A stretch of DNA of 27,916 nucleotides from JBBQSN01 sp038213835 (lineage in GTDB: Bacteria; Actinomycetota; Actinomycetes; Actinomycetales; CAWJMD01): assembly GCA_038213835.1 (NCBI GenBank), contig JBBQSN010000020.1, forward strand, positions 1 through 27,916. Direction: 5' to 3'. The translations under genes were made by a program, and so were the position numbers. A model generated the notes under the pieces. The model worked only from the letters and a program-made list of their open reading frames with translations, had not been told where the DNA came from and did no database searches. Position 1 is the stretch's first letter; every line of letters begins with the position of its first letter. Positions 8,047 through 17,207 of the stretch are shown one piece after another.

Positions 8047-8426
8047 AGAGCGTCCTCGTCGACCGCTGTCTCGTCCTCGACCACCAGGTCGATGCCGCGC
8101 TCGGCGGCCACGGCAGACGTGCCGAGCACCAGCGCGGCGACGACCCGCTCGCGCACCGCGGCCACCACGCTGTCGGTGAGGGTCTGCGCGGCCGCGAGCT
8201 CGCGGGGGGAGTCCAGCTCGTCGGTCAGCTGCTGCAGGTCGGTGTGGTCGCGCAGCGTCACGACCCGGGCGGTCGAGGTGCCCGACGTGCGCGGGAAGAG
8301 CATCAGCCGGGCCTGAGCGCACCCGGCTCCGGGCTCGTTCGGCGGAATGACACGTTCTGTGATGTCTGACGATCCTGTCCCGATTTCCCCTGAGCCTTCC
8401 GGGTGAACGACCTCACTCCTGGTCAC
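8043..8426 (-). pseudogene. Remnant of a CitA/DcuS-type sensor histidine kinase
   Basis: The frame reads ARVVTLRDHTDLQQLTDELDS followed directly by ELAAAQTLTDSVVAAVRERVVAALVLG and TSAVAAERGIDLVVEDE. In intact CitA/DcuS-like kinases the first block is the end of the PAS domain and the second lies after the phospho-accepting His helix. The His region is missing here, as is the whole ATP-binding domain, and the N-terminal 25 or so codons (MTRSEVVHPEGSGE) look non-homologous. It cannot be a working kinase. A short expressed peptide is possible but unlikely. Together with the response-regulator tail it marks a lost two-component system for a small organic acid. Confidence 0.65.
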
Positions 8427-8510
8427 GGGGCGGCTGTCCCCAGCCCATGCTCACGTCTGAGCAGGACTCAGGCGGCACGCACGGTGCGGGCGCCAGAGAG
8501 GGGACAGGCC
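8427..8510 (+). promoter_or_regulatory. Leader of the giant PKD protein gene
   Basis: The gap between the kinase remnant and the next plus-strand gene carries AGAGAGGGGACAGG (about 8495-8508) as ribosome binding region. The promoter is probably here or inside the remnant; I could not pick a clear -35/-10 pair. Confidence 0.35.
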
Positions 8511-11500
8511 ATGGCGGCACGCAGGACCGGTCAGGTGCGGGCGCACGCAGCTCGCGAGCTCTCGATCCGAGAGCACCTCGGCATCAGCAGGGGCATCGGC
8601 ATCGGCAGGGCCTCCGCGAGGAGCCTGGTGAAGGCCGTGGTCGTCGCCGTGGTGTCCGCCGTTGCGTTGGGCGGGCTGAGCGCCCTGCCGGCCAGTGCCG
8701 CGGTCGAGGTCGTGACCTTCCGCGCCTCCGCGTCCTCGACGGAGACCGTCGCCACCCAGCGCGTCGTGGTCCCCGCAGCCGTCCAGGCAGGTGACGGCAT
8801 GCTGCTGTTCGCCACGACCAACTCGCTCGTGACGGTGACGACGCCGCCCGAGGGCTGGACCCTCGTCGGCGAGCAGCAGTCCAACACCGACACCACGACG
8901 TACCTGTACGAGAAGGTGGCTGCCGCCGGCGACGCCGGGACGAACGAGGCCATCACCTACTCCGCCGTCACCAAGGGCGCGATGACCCTACTGGCCTACG
9001 ACGGCACCGCCGCCGACCCGGTCGTGGCCTTCGCCTCTGCGGCCGAGACGACCAGCCGCACGACGCACACGACCCCCGGTGCCACGGTCGCCGCGGCCGG
9101 CTCGATGGTCGTCTCCTACTGGGCGGACAAGTCCTCGTCCACCACCGACTGGGCACTGCCCGCCGGCCAGACCGAGCGGAACCTCGCGCTCGGCACCGGT
9201 CCGGGCCGGATCACCGCCGTGGCCTCCGACTTCGGCACTCCCTCGGCAGCCGGCTTGTCCCCGGCCCAGACCGCCACCGTGACCGGCGTGGGCTCCGGCA
9301 AGGCCACGATGTGGACCGTCGTGCTCCGGGCCGGCGAGTCCGGGCCGCCCAACGCTGCTCCGGTCGCGTCCTTCACCGCGAGCTGCGTTGAGCTGTCCTG
9401 CACCGTCGACGGCGCGGCCTCCTCGGACCCGGACGGCACGGTCGCCTCCTACGCCTGGAGCTTCGGCGACGGCGGGACCGACGACGGCGTGAGCGCCACC
9501 CACACCTACACGACGGCCGGCCCGAAGACGATCACGCTGGTCGTCACCGACGACCAGGGGACCTCCTCGGCCCCCGCCACCCGGCCGGTCACGACGACCG
9601 GCCCCCCGCCGACCGAGCTCGACGACATCGCCTTCCGCGGTGCGGCCTCCTCGACGTCGACGTCCGCCAACCAGCGCGTGACCATCCCCACCGCCGTGCA
9701 GACCGGTGACGGGCTGCTCCTGTTCGCGACGACCAACAGCCTCGTGACCGCCGCGACCCCGACCGGCTGGGCGCTGGTGGGCACCCGCCAGTCGAGCACC
9801 GACACCCGGACGTACCTCTACAGCAAGGCGGCGGCCGCCAACGACGCCGGCAGGAGCCAGAGCATCGCGTTCTCGGCCACCACCAAGGGCGCGCTGTCCC
9901 TGCTCGCCTACGCGGGCACGGCGGCCAACCCGGTCGAGTCCTTCGCCTCCGCGGCCGAGACGACGAACCGCGCCACGCACACGACCCCCGGCGGCACGGT
10001 CCCGATCGCGGGCGAGTGGGTCGTCTCCTACTGGGCGGACAAGTCCTCGGCGACGACCGGCTGGGCCCTGCCCGCCGGCCAGACGCAGCGGACCATCGCG
10101 CTCGGCACCGGCCCGGGACGCATCACCGCCGTGGCCTCCGACCTGAACGCGCCGGCGCCGACCGGCGCCTCGCCGGCCCGCACGGCCACGGCCAGCGCCT
10201 CCTCCGGCAAGGCGACGATGTGGACCGTCGTGCTCAAGACCCGCCAGACGGTCTCGCCGATCAACCCGGTCGCCTCCTTCACGGCGACCTGCCCGCAGCT
10301 GACCTGCACGGTCGACGCGTCCGGCTCCACCGACGCGGACGGCACCGTCGTGTCCTACGCCTGGGACTTCGGTGACGGGACGACCGCTACCGGGGTGACG
10401 GCGACCAAGACATACACGACCGCGGGGTCGAGGACGATCTCCCTGACTGTGACCGACAACGGCGGGCAGACGGGCTCCACCACCAGGGCCGTCACCGTGA
10501 CCGGCCCGCCCGCGCCGGGGACGAACGTGCCCAACCACAACCGCCTCGTGCCCGACCGGCCGCGGACCAACACCCCCCGCATCAGCGACGGCGAGATCTG
10601 GGACATCGAGGTCGTGCCGCAGCTGAACCGCGTCTTCATCGCCGGTGGCTTCACCTCTGCCGCGAACACGATCGCCCCGACCACGACGGTCAACCAGCCG
10701 TACCTGCTGAGCTACAACCTCACCACCGGGTTGATCGACACCCAGTTCCGTCCGACGTTCGGCGGTGGCGGCGTCACGGCCGTCGAGGCCTCGCCGGACG
10801 GCACCAAGCTGTTCGTCGCCGGCGCCTTCAACACCGTGGGCGGGGTGGCCCGGCAGAAGGTCGCCAGCCTCGACCTCACGACGGGCGCGCCCATCGGCAC
10901 CTTCAACTTCTCCCAGAGCACGAACAACCAGGCGACCGCGCTGGCCGCGACCAACTCGACGCTGTACGTCGGTGGCCGGTTCGACCGGATCAACGGCCAG
11001 CTGCGCACCGGCCTCGCCGCCGTCAGCACCGCCTCGGGTGCGGTCGACATGAGCTTCGACAACCAGCTCTCGGGTGGCATCGGCGTGAACGGCCAGCTCG
11101 GGGTGCCCCAGCTGAAGCTCACCCACGACGAGGGCAAGCTCCTCGTCGTGCACACCGGCCGGCAGATCGACGGCCAGGACCGTCTGGGCATGGGCATCAT
11201 CGACACCGCGACCAAGCAGCTGCTGCCCTGGCGCAGCCAGCTGTGGGACAACAACCTGGCCCGCGTCGGGGGTGTCACCCGCATCTACGCGGCTGACATC
11301 GCCCCCGACGACTCGTACTTCGTCGTGGGAAGCGGATCGGGCGGCGATGCGCCGCCCATCAGCGACACCGTCATCGCGTATCCCCTGACCGCAGCATCGT
11401 TGGAGCAGTCGGACGTCCAGCCGCTCTGGATCTCGCGTCACTTCGACAGCATCTACTCCCTGGCCGTCACCGAGATGGCCGTCTACGTCGGTGGCCACTT

Positions 11501-14500
11501 CGGCTTCATCGAGTCGCCGACCGCGGACGACCCGTGGCCCGGGCTCGACAACGTCGGCTACGGCACCGGCCAGGGCCTGGCCGGGTACGGCCTCGGTGAC
11601 GAGGTGGTCCGCCGCGACCACATCGCCGCGATCTCCCCCACGACCGGCAAGTCCCTCGAGTGGTACCCGATGGGCGGGTCCAACTCGTTCGAGGGCGACA
11701 AGGCGATGGAGGCCACGCCGCGCGGCCTGCTGATCGGCGGCGACGGCCAGTTCAAGGGCGGCGTGCGCACCGGGCGGGTCGGGTTCTTCGACTTCACCAC
11801 GGTTCCGTTCCCGGCTCCGGCCCCCGACACCACGATCCAGACCCCGATCGAGGGCCGGGTCGTCGCGAACAGCACGTCGTTCGAGATCACCGGCACGGCG
11901 CAGGTCGCGACCGGCACCGTCGGCAGGGTCCAGGTGCAGGTCCAGGACCGGGACAGCAACCAGTCGCTGCAGGACGACGGCAGCGCGTTCACCGGCTTCG
12001 CGGGCACCGCCAACACGCTCAACGCCACGCTCCTGCCCGGCACCGGCACGAGCCGCACCTGGTCGCTCACGGCTCCGGCCGCGAGCATCACCACCAACCG
12101 CAACCTGAAGGTCTTCGCGCAGGCCTTCACCGCCGCCACCGGCGGCACGGGCGACTCCACCAGGGCCACCAAGCTGTTCGAGTCGTTCAGCACCGAGGAC
12201 CAGACACCCTCGACGACCATCACCGGCCCGAGCGGCATCCAGCCCTCCACCACCTTCACCATGACCGGCACCGCCGCCGACGACAAGGGCATCAACTCGC
12301 TGTCCTACTGGTTCCGCGACGACCAGAACCGCTACCTGCAGGCGGACGGCACCGTCGACGCCATCTTCAACACCTTCCGCGGCACGCCGGACGTCATCGG
12401 CGCGACGTCGGCCACCTGGTCCTACGAGGTCACGCTGCCCCACGAGGGCCAGTGGCGGGGCAGCGCCACCGCCATCGACACCATCGGGCAGGCGGACCTG
12501 CGCAGCGGGGTCCGCGACTGGCTCGTCTCCTCGACGGCCGTCGCGCCGAGCGTGACCATCGAGCAGCCGGTGGAGATGACACCGCCGTTCGCGGTGCCGG
12601 CTGTCACGGTGGAGCCGGGTGGTCGCATCACGTTCTCAGGGACCGCGTCGGACGACGAGGGTCTCAAGGACGTCGAGGTCTCGCTGCGCAACACCAGCAC
12701 CGGCGAGAACCTCGGCAACGGCTGCACCTGGGGCGTCAACGTCAGCGCCGGTCTGTGCCGGGTCTCGCCCGTCAACATCACCGGATCGACGTACAACTGG
12801 ACCTACACCACCCCGTTCAACCTCTCGCCAGGAAGCTATGCGTTCACCGTTCGGGCCACCGACGACCTCGGGCTGACGACCTCGTCGGTCAACCGGGGCA
12901 GCCTGACCGTCAACGCGCAGATCCCCGGCGACCTCGTGCCGGACACGACGATGAGCTTCACGGCTCCGACCGACAAGTCGCTGGCGTTGAGCTTCACCGG
13001 TACGGCCACCGACGACCGCGGGGTCGAGAGCGTGCGGGTGCTGCTGCGCGATGCGGACACGGGGCGCTACCTGCAACCGAACGGCTCGATGGCGGCGACG
13101 GTGGCCCGCGTCAACGCCACGCTGGCCTCGCCCGGCGCGACCAGCACGACCTGGTCACTCGCCGTGACACTGCCGACCCAGGGAAACTGGAGCTTCAACG
13201 CCCTGGCGTTCGACACGGCGGGTCAGCAGGACCCCTCGACCACGGGATCCACCGGGGCCTACCGGGTGTATCCGGACGACGGCCCGCCGACCCTGAGCGA
13301 GACGCTGGGACAGCCGCAGAGCGGCGCCTCCTTCTCCGACGGGAAGATCGTCGTGACGGGGCGCGCCGAGGACGCGCCGGACGCGGGCGCCAGCATGTCG
13401 TCGGTGCAGGTCGCCGTCCTCAACTCGGCGGGGCAGTACATGAGCTCCTCGGGCACCTTCACCAGCACGAGCCCCAGCTTCCGCACGGCGTTCCTCAACA
13501 GCCCGGGCAGCCCGGCGTCGAACTACTCGTACACGACGCCGGTCATCCCGGCCGGCACGTACACCGTGGTCGTGCAGCCGGTCGACGTCCGCGCTCAGAT
13601 CGGTGCGCCGCGCACCTCGACCGGGATCGTGGTCAGCCAGCCGCCGAACAACCCGCCGGTGGCCAGCTTCACGTACACGTGCAACCAGAACCTCTGCACC
13701 TTCGACGGCCGCACCTCGACCGACGAGAACAGCAACTCCCTGACCTACGCCTGGAACTTCGGTACCCAGGGCACCGCCACCGGGCCGCTGCCCTCGAAGA
13801 CCTTCACCGCGCCGGGCACCTTCCCGGTGACCTTGACGGTGAGGGACGAATGGACGGTCACCAACACCTCGGCGGCACAGAACGTGACGATCGTCGAGCC
13901 CTCGGGCAACAGCGCTCCCGTGCCGACGTTCGTCCAGAGCTGCAGCGGGCTGACCTGCTCGGTGAGCAGCCAGGGCACGACCGACCCGAACACGGGCGAC
14001 GTCATCACCTACGGGTGGAACTGGGGTGACGGGACGGCGCTCAGCACCGGTGCCTCGCCGGGAGCCCACGTCTACGCGGCGGCCGGCACCTACACGATCA
14101 CGCTCACGACCACGGACGGCTGGGGCAAGCTCGCCTCGACCACCCGCACCGTGAGCCTGAGCGAGCCGGCGAGCAACACCGCGCCGAGCGTCACCTTCAC
14201 GGCGAGCTGCGCCTCGTTCACCGTCTGCCAGATGAACAGCGTCGGCACCGCCGACGCCCAGGGCGACGCCATCAGGTACGCGTGGGACTTCGGCGACGCC
14301 AGCACGAGCACGTCGGCAAGCCCGTCGCGCACCTACACGACGCCTGGCACTTACACGATCGTCCTGACGGTCACCGACGTGTGGGGCAAGGCCGGGACGG
14401 CGACCCGCACGGTGACGATCACGGAGCCGGCGAGCAACAGTGCGCCGACCGCCGTGATCGCCTCGGGGACGTGCACCACGTTCACGACCTGCGCGATGAG

Positions 14501-14987
14501 CGCCACCGGGAGCAGCGACCCCGACACCGCCACCGGCGACGGGATCCGCAACTACCTGTGGAGCTGGGGCGACGGCGGCCCGGACACCCTGGGCACGTCG
14601 GCGAGCCAGTCGCGGGTCTACGCGGTGCCCGGCACCTACACGGTCACCCTCCGGGTGGTCGACAAGTGGGGTCGGACCAGCGCGCCGGTCACCCAGTCGG
14701 TGACCACCCAGGCGGAGCCGGCGAGCAACAACGCGCCGACCGTCACGTTCACCGCCAGCTGCACCGTGCGGACCTGTTCGGTGAACCCCACCGGGACCGT
14801 CGACACCGACGGCGGGATCCGAAGCCGGTTGTACAGCTGGGGTGATGGCACGGCGGACACGCTGACCACGTCGACCAACAACCAGTCGCACGTCTACGCG
14901 GCGGCCGGCACGTACACGATCACGGTGACCGTGACGGACAACTGGGGCCGGACCGCCACGGTCACGAGGGACGTGACCGTCTCCTAG
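8511..14987 (+). CDS. Giant secreted multidomain protein with PKD domains and beta-propeller
   Basis: The 2158-residue protein starts at ATG 8511 after an AGGGGA site. A long basic n-region leads to a hydrophobic core (SLVKAVVVAVVSAVALGG) and cleavage near ASA-A at residue 64. Then come: module A (65-281), PKD 1 (282-366), module A' (368-582), PKD 2 (583-666), a delta-60-like beta-propeller (667-1102, blades such as LFVAGAFNTVGGVARQKVASL), five Ig-like modules each with an FTGTA-type strand (1103-1712), and PKD 3-7 (1713-2158). PKD domains show the YAWDFGDG and GTYTITLTVTD signatures. All seven have a paired-Cys motif near their start (for example ASCVELSCTVD). No LPXTG motif, C-terminal helix or catalytic motif is visible. 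A role in adhesion, matrix or polysaccharide binding is inferred from domain type only. Confidence 0.9.
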   Translation: MAARRTGQVRAHAARELSIREHLGISRGIGIGRASARSLVKAVVVAVVSAVALGGLSALPASAAVEVVTFRASASSTETVATQRVVVPAAVQAGDGMLLFATTNSLVTVTTPPEGWTLVGEQQSNTDTTTYLYEKVAAAGDAGTNEAITYSAVTKGAMTLLAYDGTAADPVVAFASAAETTSRTTHTTPGATVAAAGSMVVSYWADKSSSTTDWALPAGQTERNLALGTGPGRITAVASDFGTPSAAGLSPAQTATVTGVGSGKATMWTVVLRAGESGPPNAAPVASFTASCVELSCTVDGAASSDPDGTVASYAWSFGDGGTDDGVSATHTYTTAGPKTITLVVTDDQGTSSAPATRPVTTTGPPPTELDDIAFRGAASSTSTSANQRVTIPTAVQTGDGLLLFATTNSLVTAATPTGWALVGTRQSSTDTRTYLYSKAAAANDAGRSQSIAFSATTKGALSLLAYAGTAANPVESFASAAETTNRATHTTPGGTVPIAGEWVVSYWADKSSATTGWALPAGQTQRTIALGTGPGRITAVASDLNAPAPTGASPARTATASASSGKATMWTVVLKTRQTVSPINPVASFTATCPQLTCTVDASGSTDADGTVVSYAWDFGDGTTATGVTATKTYTTAGSRTISLTVTDNGGQTGSTTRAVTVTGPPAPGTNVPNHNRLVPDRPRTNTPRISDGEIWDIEVVPQLNRVFIAGGFTSAANTIAPTTTVNQPYLLSYNLTTGLIDTQFRPTFGGGGVTAVEASPDGTKLFVAGAFNTVGGVARQKVASLDLTTGAPIGTFNFSQSTNNQATALAATNSTLYVGGRFDRINGQLRTGLAAVSTASGAVDMSFDNQLSGGIGVNGQLGVPQLKLTHDEGKLLVVHTGRQIDGQDRLGMGIIDTATKQLLPWRSQLWDNNLARVGGVTRIYAADIAPDDSYFVVGSGSGGDAPPISDTVIAYPLTAASLEQSDVQPLWISRHFDSIYSLAVTEMAVYVGGHFGFIESPTADDPWPGLDNVGYGTGQGLAGYGLGDEVVRRDHIAAISPTTGKSLEWYPMGGSNSFEGDKAMEATPRGLLIGGDGQFKGGVRTGRVGFFDFTTVPFPAPAPDTTIQTPIEGRVVANSTSFEITGTAQVATGTVGRVQVQVQDRDSNQSLQDDGSAFTGFAGTANTLNATLLPGTGTSRTWSLTAPAASITTNRNLKVFAQAFTAATGGTGDSTRATKLFESFSTEDQTPSTTITGPSGIQPSTTFTMTGTAADDKGINSLSYWFRDDQNRYLQADGTVDAIFNTFRGTPDVIGATSATWSYEVTLPHEGQWRGSATAIDTIGQADLRSGVRDWLVSSTAVAPSVTIEQPVEMTPPFAVPAVTVEPGGRITFSGTASDDEGLKDVEVSLRNTSTGENLGNGCTWGVNVSAGLCRVSPVNITGSTYNWTYTTPFNLSPGSYAFTVRATDDLGLTTSSVNRGSLTVNAQIPGDLVPDTTMSFTAPTDKSLALSFTGTATDDRGVESVRVLLRDADTGRYLQPNGSMAATVARVNATLASPGATSTTWSLAVTLPTQGNWSFNALAFDTAGQQDPSTTGSTGAYRVYPDDGPPTLSETLGQPQSGASFSDGKIVVTGRAEDAPDAGASMSSVQVAVLNSAGQYMSSSGTFTSTSPSFRTAFLNSPGSPASNYSYTTPVIPAGTYTVVVQPVDVRAQIGAPRTSTGIVVSQPPNNPPVASFTYTCNQNLCTFDGRTSTDENSNSLTYAWNFGTQGTATGPLPSKTFTAPGTFPVTLTVRDEWTVTNTSAAQNVTIVEPSGNSAPVPTFVQSCSGLTCSVSSQGTTDPNTGDVITYGWNWGDGTALSTGASPGAHVYAAAGTYTITLTTTDGWGKLASTTRTVSLSEPASNTAPSVTFTASCASFTVCQMNSVGTADAQGDAIRYAWDFGDASTSTSASPSRTYTTPGTYTIVLTVTDVWGKAGTATRTVTITEPASNSAPTAVIASGTCTTFTTCAMSATGSSDPDTATGDGIRNYLWSWGDGGPDTLGTSASQSRVYAVPGTYTVTLRVVDKWGRTSAPVTQSVTTQAEPASNNAPTVTFTASCTVRTCSVNPTGTVDTDGGIRSRLYSWGDGTADTLTTSTNNQSHVYAAAGTYTITVTVTDNWGRTATVTRDVTVS

Positions 14988-14998
14988 TCACCCAGCAG

Positions 14999-15031
14999 AG
15001 AGGGCGCCGACCGATCTGGTCGGCGCCCTCT
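14999..15031. terminator. Bidirectional terminator hairpin
   Basis: AGAGGGCGCCGACC (14999-15012) pairs perfectly with GGTCGGCGCCCTCT (15018-15031), a 14-bp stem with a 5-base loop, followed by TCGCTG rather than a T tract. It lies 12 bases after the giant gene's stop and also downstream of the convergent secreted-protein gene. Confidence 0.85.
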
Positions 15032-15094
15032 TCGCTGTGCCTGGCTGTTGCCCTCGCCCGTCTGTTGCCGTGCCTCGGGTTCGGTACGGGCTGG

Positions 15095-15565
15095 CTACGC
15101 CTTCGGGCGGTAGAGCTCCGCGAAGGTGCTGTCACTCGCGTCCTCGTCGGTCTGGTTCGCCTCGTCGTAGGCGGCGACGTAGACATCGATCTGAGCGGTG
15201 CCGGGCCGGAAGCTGCCCGTCACGGGACGCGGGACGGTGACGACGAACCGGTGCCGCTCGCCGTCGCAGGCGGGCATCTCGTCCGTCCCAGCGAGCAGGG
15301 TCTTGGAGGCGGTGACGCCGTCCTGGTACACGCCGACGCTGAGCTCGAACGGCATGATCCCCGGGCTGCACCTGTTCCACATCACCACCCGGACGCCGCC
15401 GGCCGGGGTGATGCGCAACGGTGCGCTGCGCAGCTGGACGACGTGCGTGGCGGGCGCGGTCAGGGCAGTGGCGTCCGACCCGGGCGGGGCGGCCGTCGCG
15501 GTCGGCGCCAGGCCGGCCGCGCCGGCGAGGAGCACGGCCAGGACCAGAGCGGGTCGTCGTGCCAT
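15095..15565 (-). CDS. Small secreted protein of unknown function
   Basis: The 156-residue protein starts at ATG 15565, with GGAGG six bases upstream. It has a standard Sec signal peptide (MARRPALVLAVLLAGAAGLAPTATA, cleavage near residue 25-26). The mature part of about 130 residues is beta-rich with two cysteines (NRCSPG and PACDGE) that could form one disulfide, and ends with an acidic stretch DEANQTDEDASD before FAELYRPKA. I recognise no characterised domain. The frame is open to 15658, but the extra residues are Arg/Ser/Pro-rich and precede the signal peptide, so they were left out. It is convergent with the giant PKD gene and lies downstream of the flotillin gene on the same strand after a 96-bp gap. 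Confidence 0.75.
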   Translation of the reverse strand: MARRPALVLAVLLAGAAGLAPTATAAPPGSDATALTAPATHVVQLRSAPLRITPAGGVRVVMWNRCSPGIMPFELSVGVYQDGVTASKTLLAGTDEMPACDGERHRFVVTVPRPVTGSFRPGTAQIDVYVAAYDEANQTDEDASDSTFAELYRPKA

Positions 15566-15661
15566 CAGGGCCTCCGGGTGCCATGGGGACCGTGATGGCC
15601 CCTTCGAGGGCCGTTCTACACCCGTCCGGGTGAGCCGTACATGACTCGGTGTGACCATCTT

Positions 15662-17161
15662 CTACGAGGGCTGGCCTGGCCCCTGGGTGGCATCGCCCGC
15701 GTACTTGGCAACCAGGGCCTGCATGTCGATCCCCGTGGTGTTCTTCAGCAGCTCCATCGTCTGCACCAGGTTCTCGGTGACCTGCTTGGGCAGGGCCGCG
15801 GCGCCGTCGGTGGAGACCACGGTGAGCTTGTCGATCGAGGCCATCGGGGCCGCGACCTCGCGGGCCACCTGCGGCAGCACCTCGACCAGCATCTGCAGCA
15901 CGGCGGCCTCGTTGTACTTGGCGAAGGCGGCGGCACGCTTCTCCATCGCCTCGGCCTCGGCCTGGCCGGTGGCCAGGATCGCGGCGGCGGACGCCTCGCC
16001 CTCGGCCCGGACGGCCTCGGCCTCGGCGATGCGTCGGGCCTTCTCGGCCTCACCGCGCTTGGCGCCCTCGATCGCCTCGGCCTCGGCCAGGGCCGAACGG
16101 CGGGACTTGTCGCCCTCACCGGTCAGGCGCGCCTTCTCCGCCTCACCCTGGGCGGCCGCGATGGAGGCCTGCCGGCGGGCGTCGGCCTCGAACACCTCGG
16201 CGTTGCGCCGGCCCTCGGCCTCCTGCTCCACCTGGTACCGGGCGGCGTCGGCGGGCTTGCGCACCTCGGTGTCGAGCTGGCGCTCCTTCAGCGCGGCCTG
16301 CCGGACGGCGACCTTCTCCTGCTCGAGCAGGATCGCCTGGTCGCGGTCGGCCTGGGCGAGCGGGCCGGCGGCGGCGGCCTGCGCGGCGGCGGCGTCGGTC
16401 TCGGCCTTGATCTCGGACTGCTTCAGCGCGAGCGCCCGCTGGGCGATCGCGATCTCCTCCTCGGCCTTGATCCGGGCCTGCTCGGCGGCGCGCCGCGCCT
16501 CGGCCTCGGAGATCGAGGCGGTCTGGCCCACCCGGGCGGACTCGGGACGGCCGAGGTCGGCGAGATAGCTGCCGTCGTCGGTGATGTCCTGGATCTGGAA
16601 GGTGTCCAGCACCAGGCCCTGGCCGGTGAGGGAGGTCTCGGACTCGTCCGCCACCCGCTGCGCGAACGCGCCGCGGTCGCGGATGATCTGCTCGACCGTC
16701 AGCGAGCCGACGATGGAGCGCAACGAGCCGGCGAGGGTCTCCTGGGTGAAGACCTCGATGTCGGCCTGCTGGGTGAGGAACCGCTGCGCCGCGGCCCGGA
16801 TCGAGTCCTCGTTGCCGCCGACCTTGACGATGGCCACGCCGTCGAGGTTGAGCTTGACGCCCTGCCCTGACACCGCGGCGCGGATCTGCACCGAGATCCG
16901 GCGGGAGGACAGGTCCATGACGTGCAGGCGCTGCACGAACGGCAGCACGAAGACGCCGCCGCCCATGACGACCTTCTGGCCGGACAGGTCCGTGGACGTC
17001 TGGCCCGTGGTCTCGTTGCGCACCTCCTTGCCGCGACGACCGGTGACGATGAACGCCTCGTTCGGGCCGGCGACCTTGTACCGCTGCGTGATCGCGAAGA
17101 CCACCAGCAGCAGCAGGACGACGAGGCCGACGATGCTGACCAGCTGGGTCGGGAACTCCAC
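15662..17161 (-). CDS. Flotillin-like SPFH/band 7 membrane scaffold protein
   Basis: The 499-residue protein has one N-terminal membrane anchor (about residues 8-24), an SPFH/band 7 domain (about 28-200, including YKVAGPNEAFIVTGRRG, FVLPFVQRLHVMDLSS and RSIVGSLTVEQIIRDRGAF) and a long Ala/Glu-rich coiled-coil (about 215-420, many AEAE heptads). The C-terminal segment (VLQMLVEVLPQVAREVAAPMASIDKLTVV) is the usual flotillin oligomerisation end. Bacterial flotillins organise ordered membrane domains and affect secretion, envelope stress and cell-wall machinery. The GTG at 17161 was chosen because GAGGGGG lies about seven bases upstream and it places the anchor at the N-terminus. It follows the NfeD-like gene by 46 bp, the standard NfeD-flotillin pair. 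Confidence 0.92.
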   Translation of the reverse strand: MEFPTQLVSIVGLVVLLLLVVFAITQRYKVAGPNEAFIVTGRRGKEVRNETTGQTSTDLSGQKVVMGGGVFVLPFVQRLHVMDLSSRRISVQIRAAVSGQGVKLNLDGVAIVKVGGNEDSIRAAAQRFLTQQADIEVFTQETLAGSLRSIVGSLTVEQIIRDRGAFAQRVADESETSLTGQGLVLDTFQIQDITDDGSYLADLGRPESARVGQTASISEAEARRAAEQARIKAEEEIAIAQRALALKQSEIKAETDAAAAQAAAAGPLAQADRDQAILLEQEKVAVRQAALKERQLDTEVRKPADAARYQVEQEAEGRRNAEVFEADARRQASIAAAQGEAEKARLTGEGDKSRRSALAEAEAIEGAKRGEAEKARRIAEAEAVRAEGEASAAAILATGQAEAEAMEKRAAAFAKYNEAAVLQMLVEVLPQVAREVAAPMASIDKLTVVSTDGAAALPKQVTENLVQTMELLKNTTGIDMQALVAKYAGDATQGPGQPS

Positions 17162-17207
17162 GGTGTACCCCCCTCGGGTGGTGTGCTCGTGCGTGCTCGT
17201 GCGCGTG

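Noticed and set aside
8403..8510. Upstream GTG extension of the giant PKD protein
   Set aside because: It adds 36 residues ahead of an already long signal peptide and has no good ribosome binding site; ATG 8511 has AGGGGA.
8988..12443. 1151-codon minus-strand frame inside the giant gene, and a 578-codon one at 13155-14891
   Set aside because: Low-complexity Gly/Arg/Ala/Val text, antisense to clear PKD and Ig domains. Shadows of strong codon bias.
8511..14987. Giant gene as a sortase-anchored adhesin or a toxin
   Set aside because: No LPXTG-type signal, no C-terminal membrane helix, no toxin or protease motif, and no adjacent sortase or immunity gene.
15600..15661. Small CACCCG/CGGGTG inverted repeat as terminator of the flotillin gene
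   Set aside because: Only a 6-bp stem with a 2-base loop, too weak to call.
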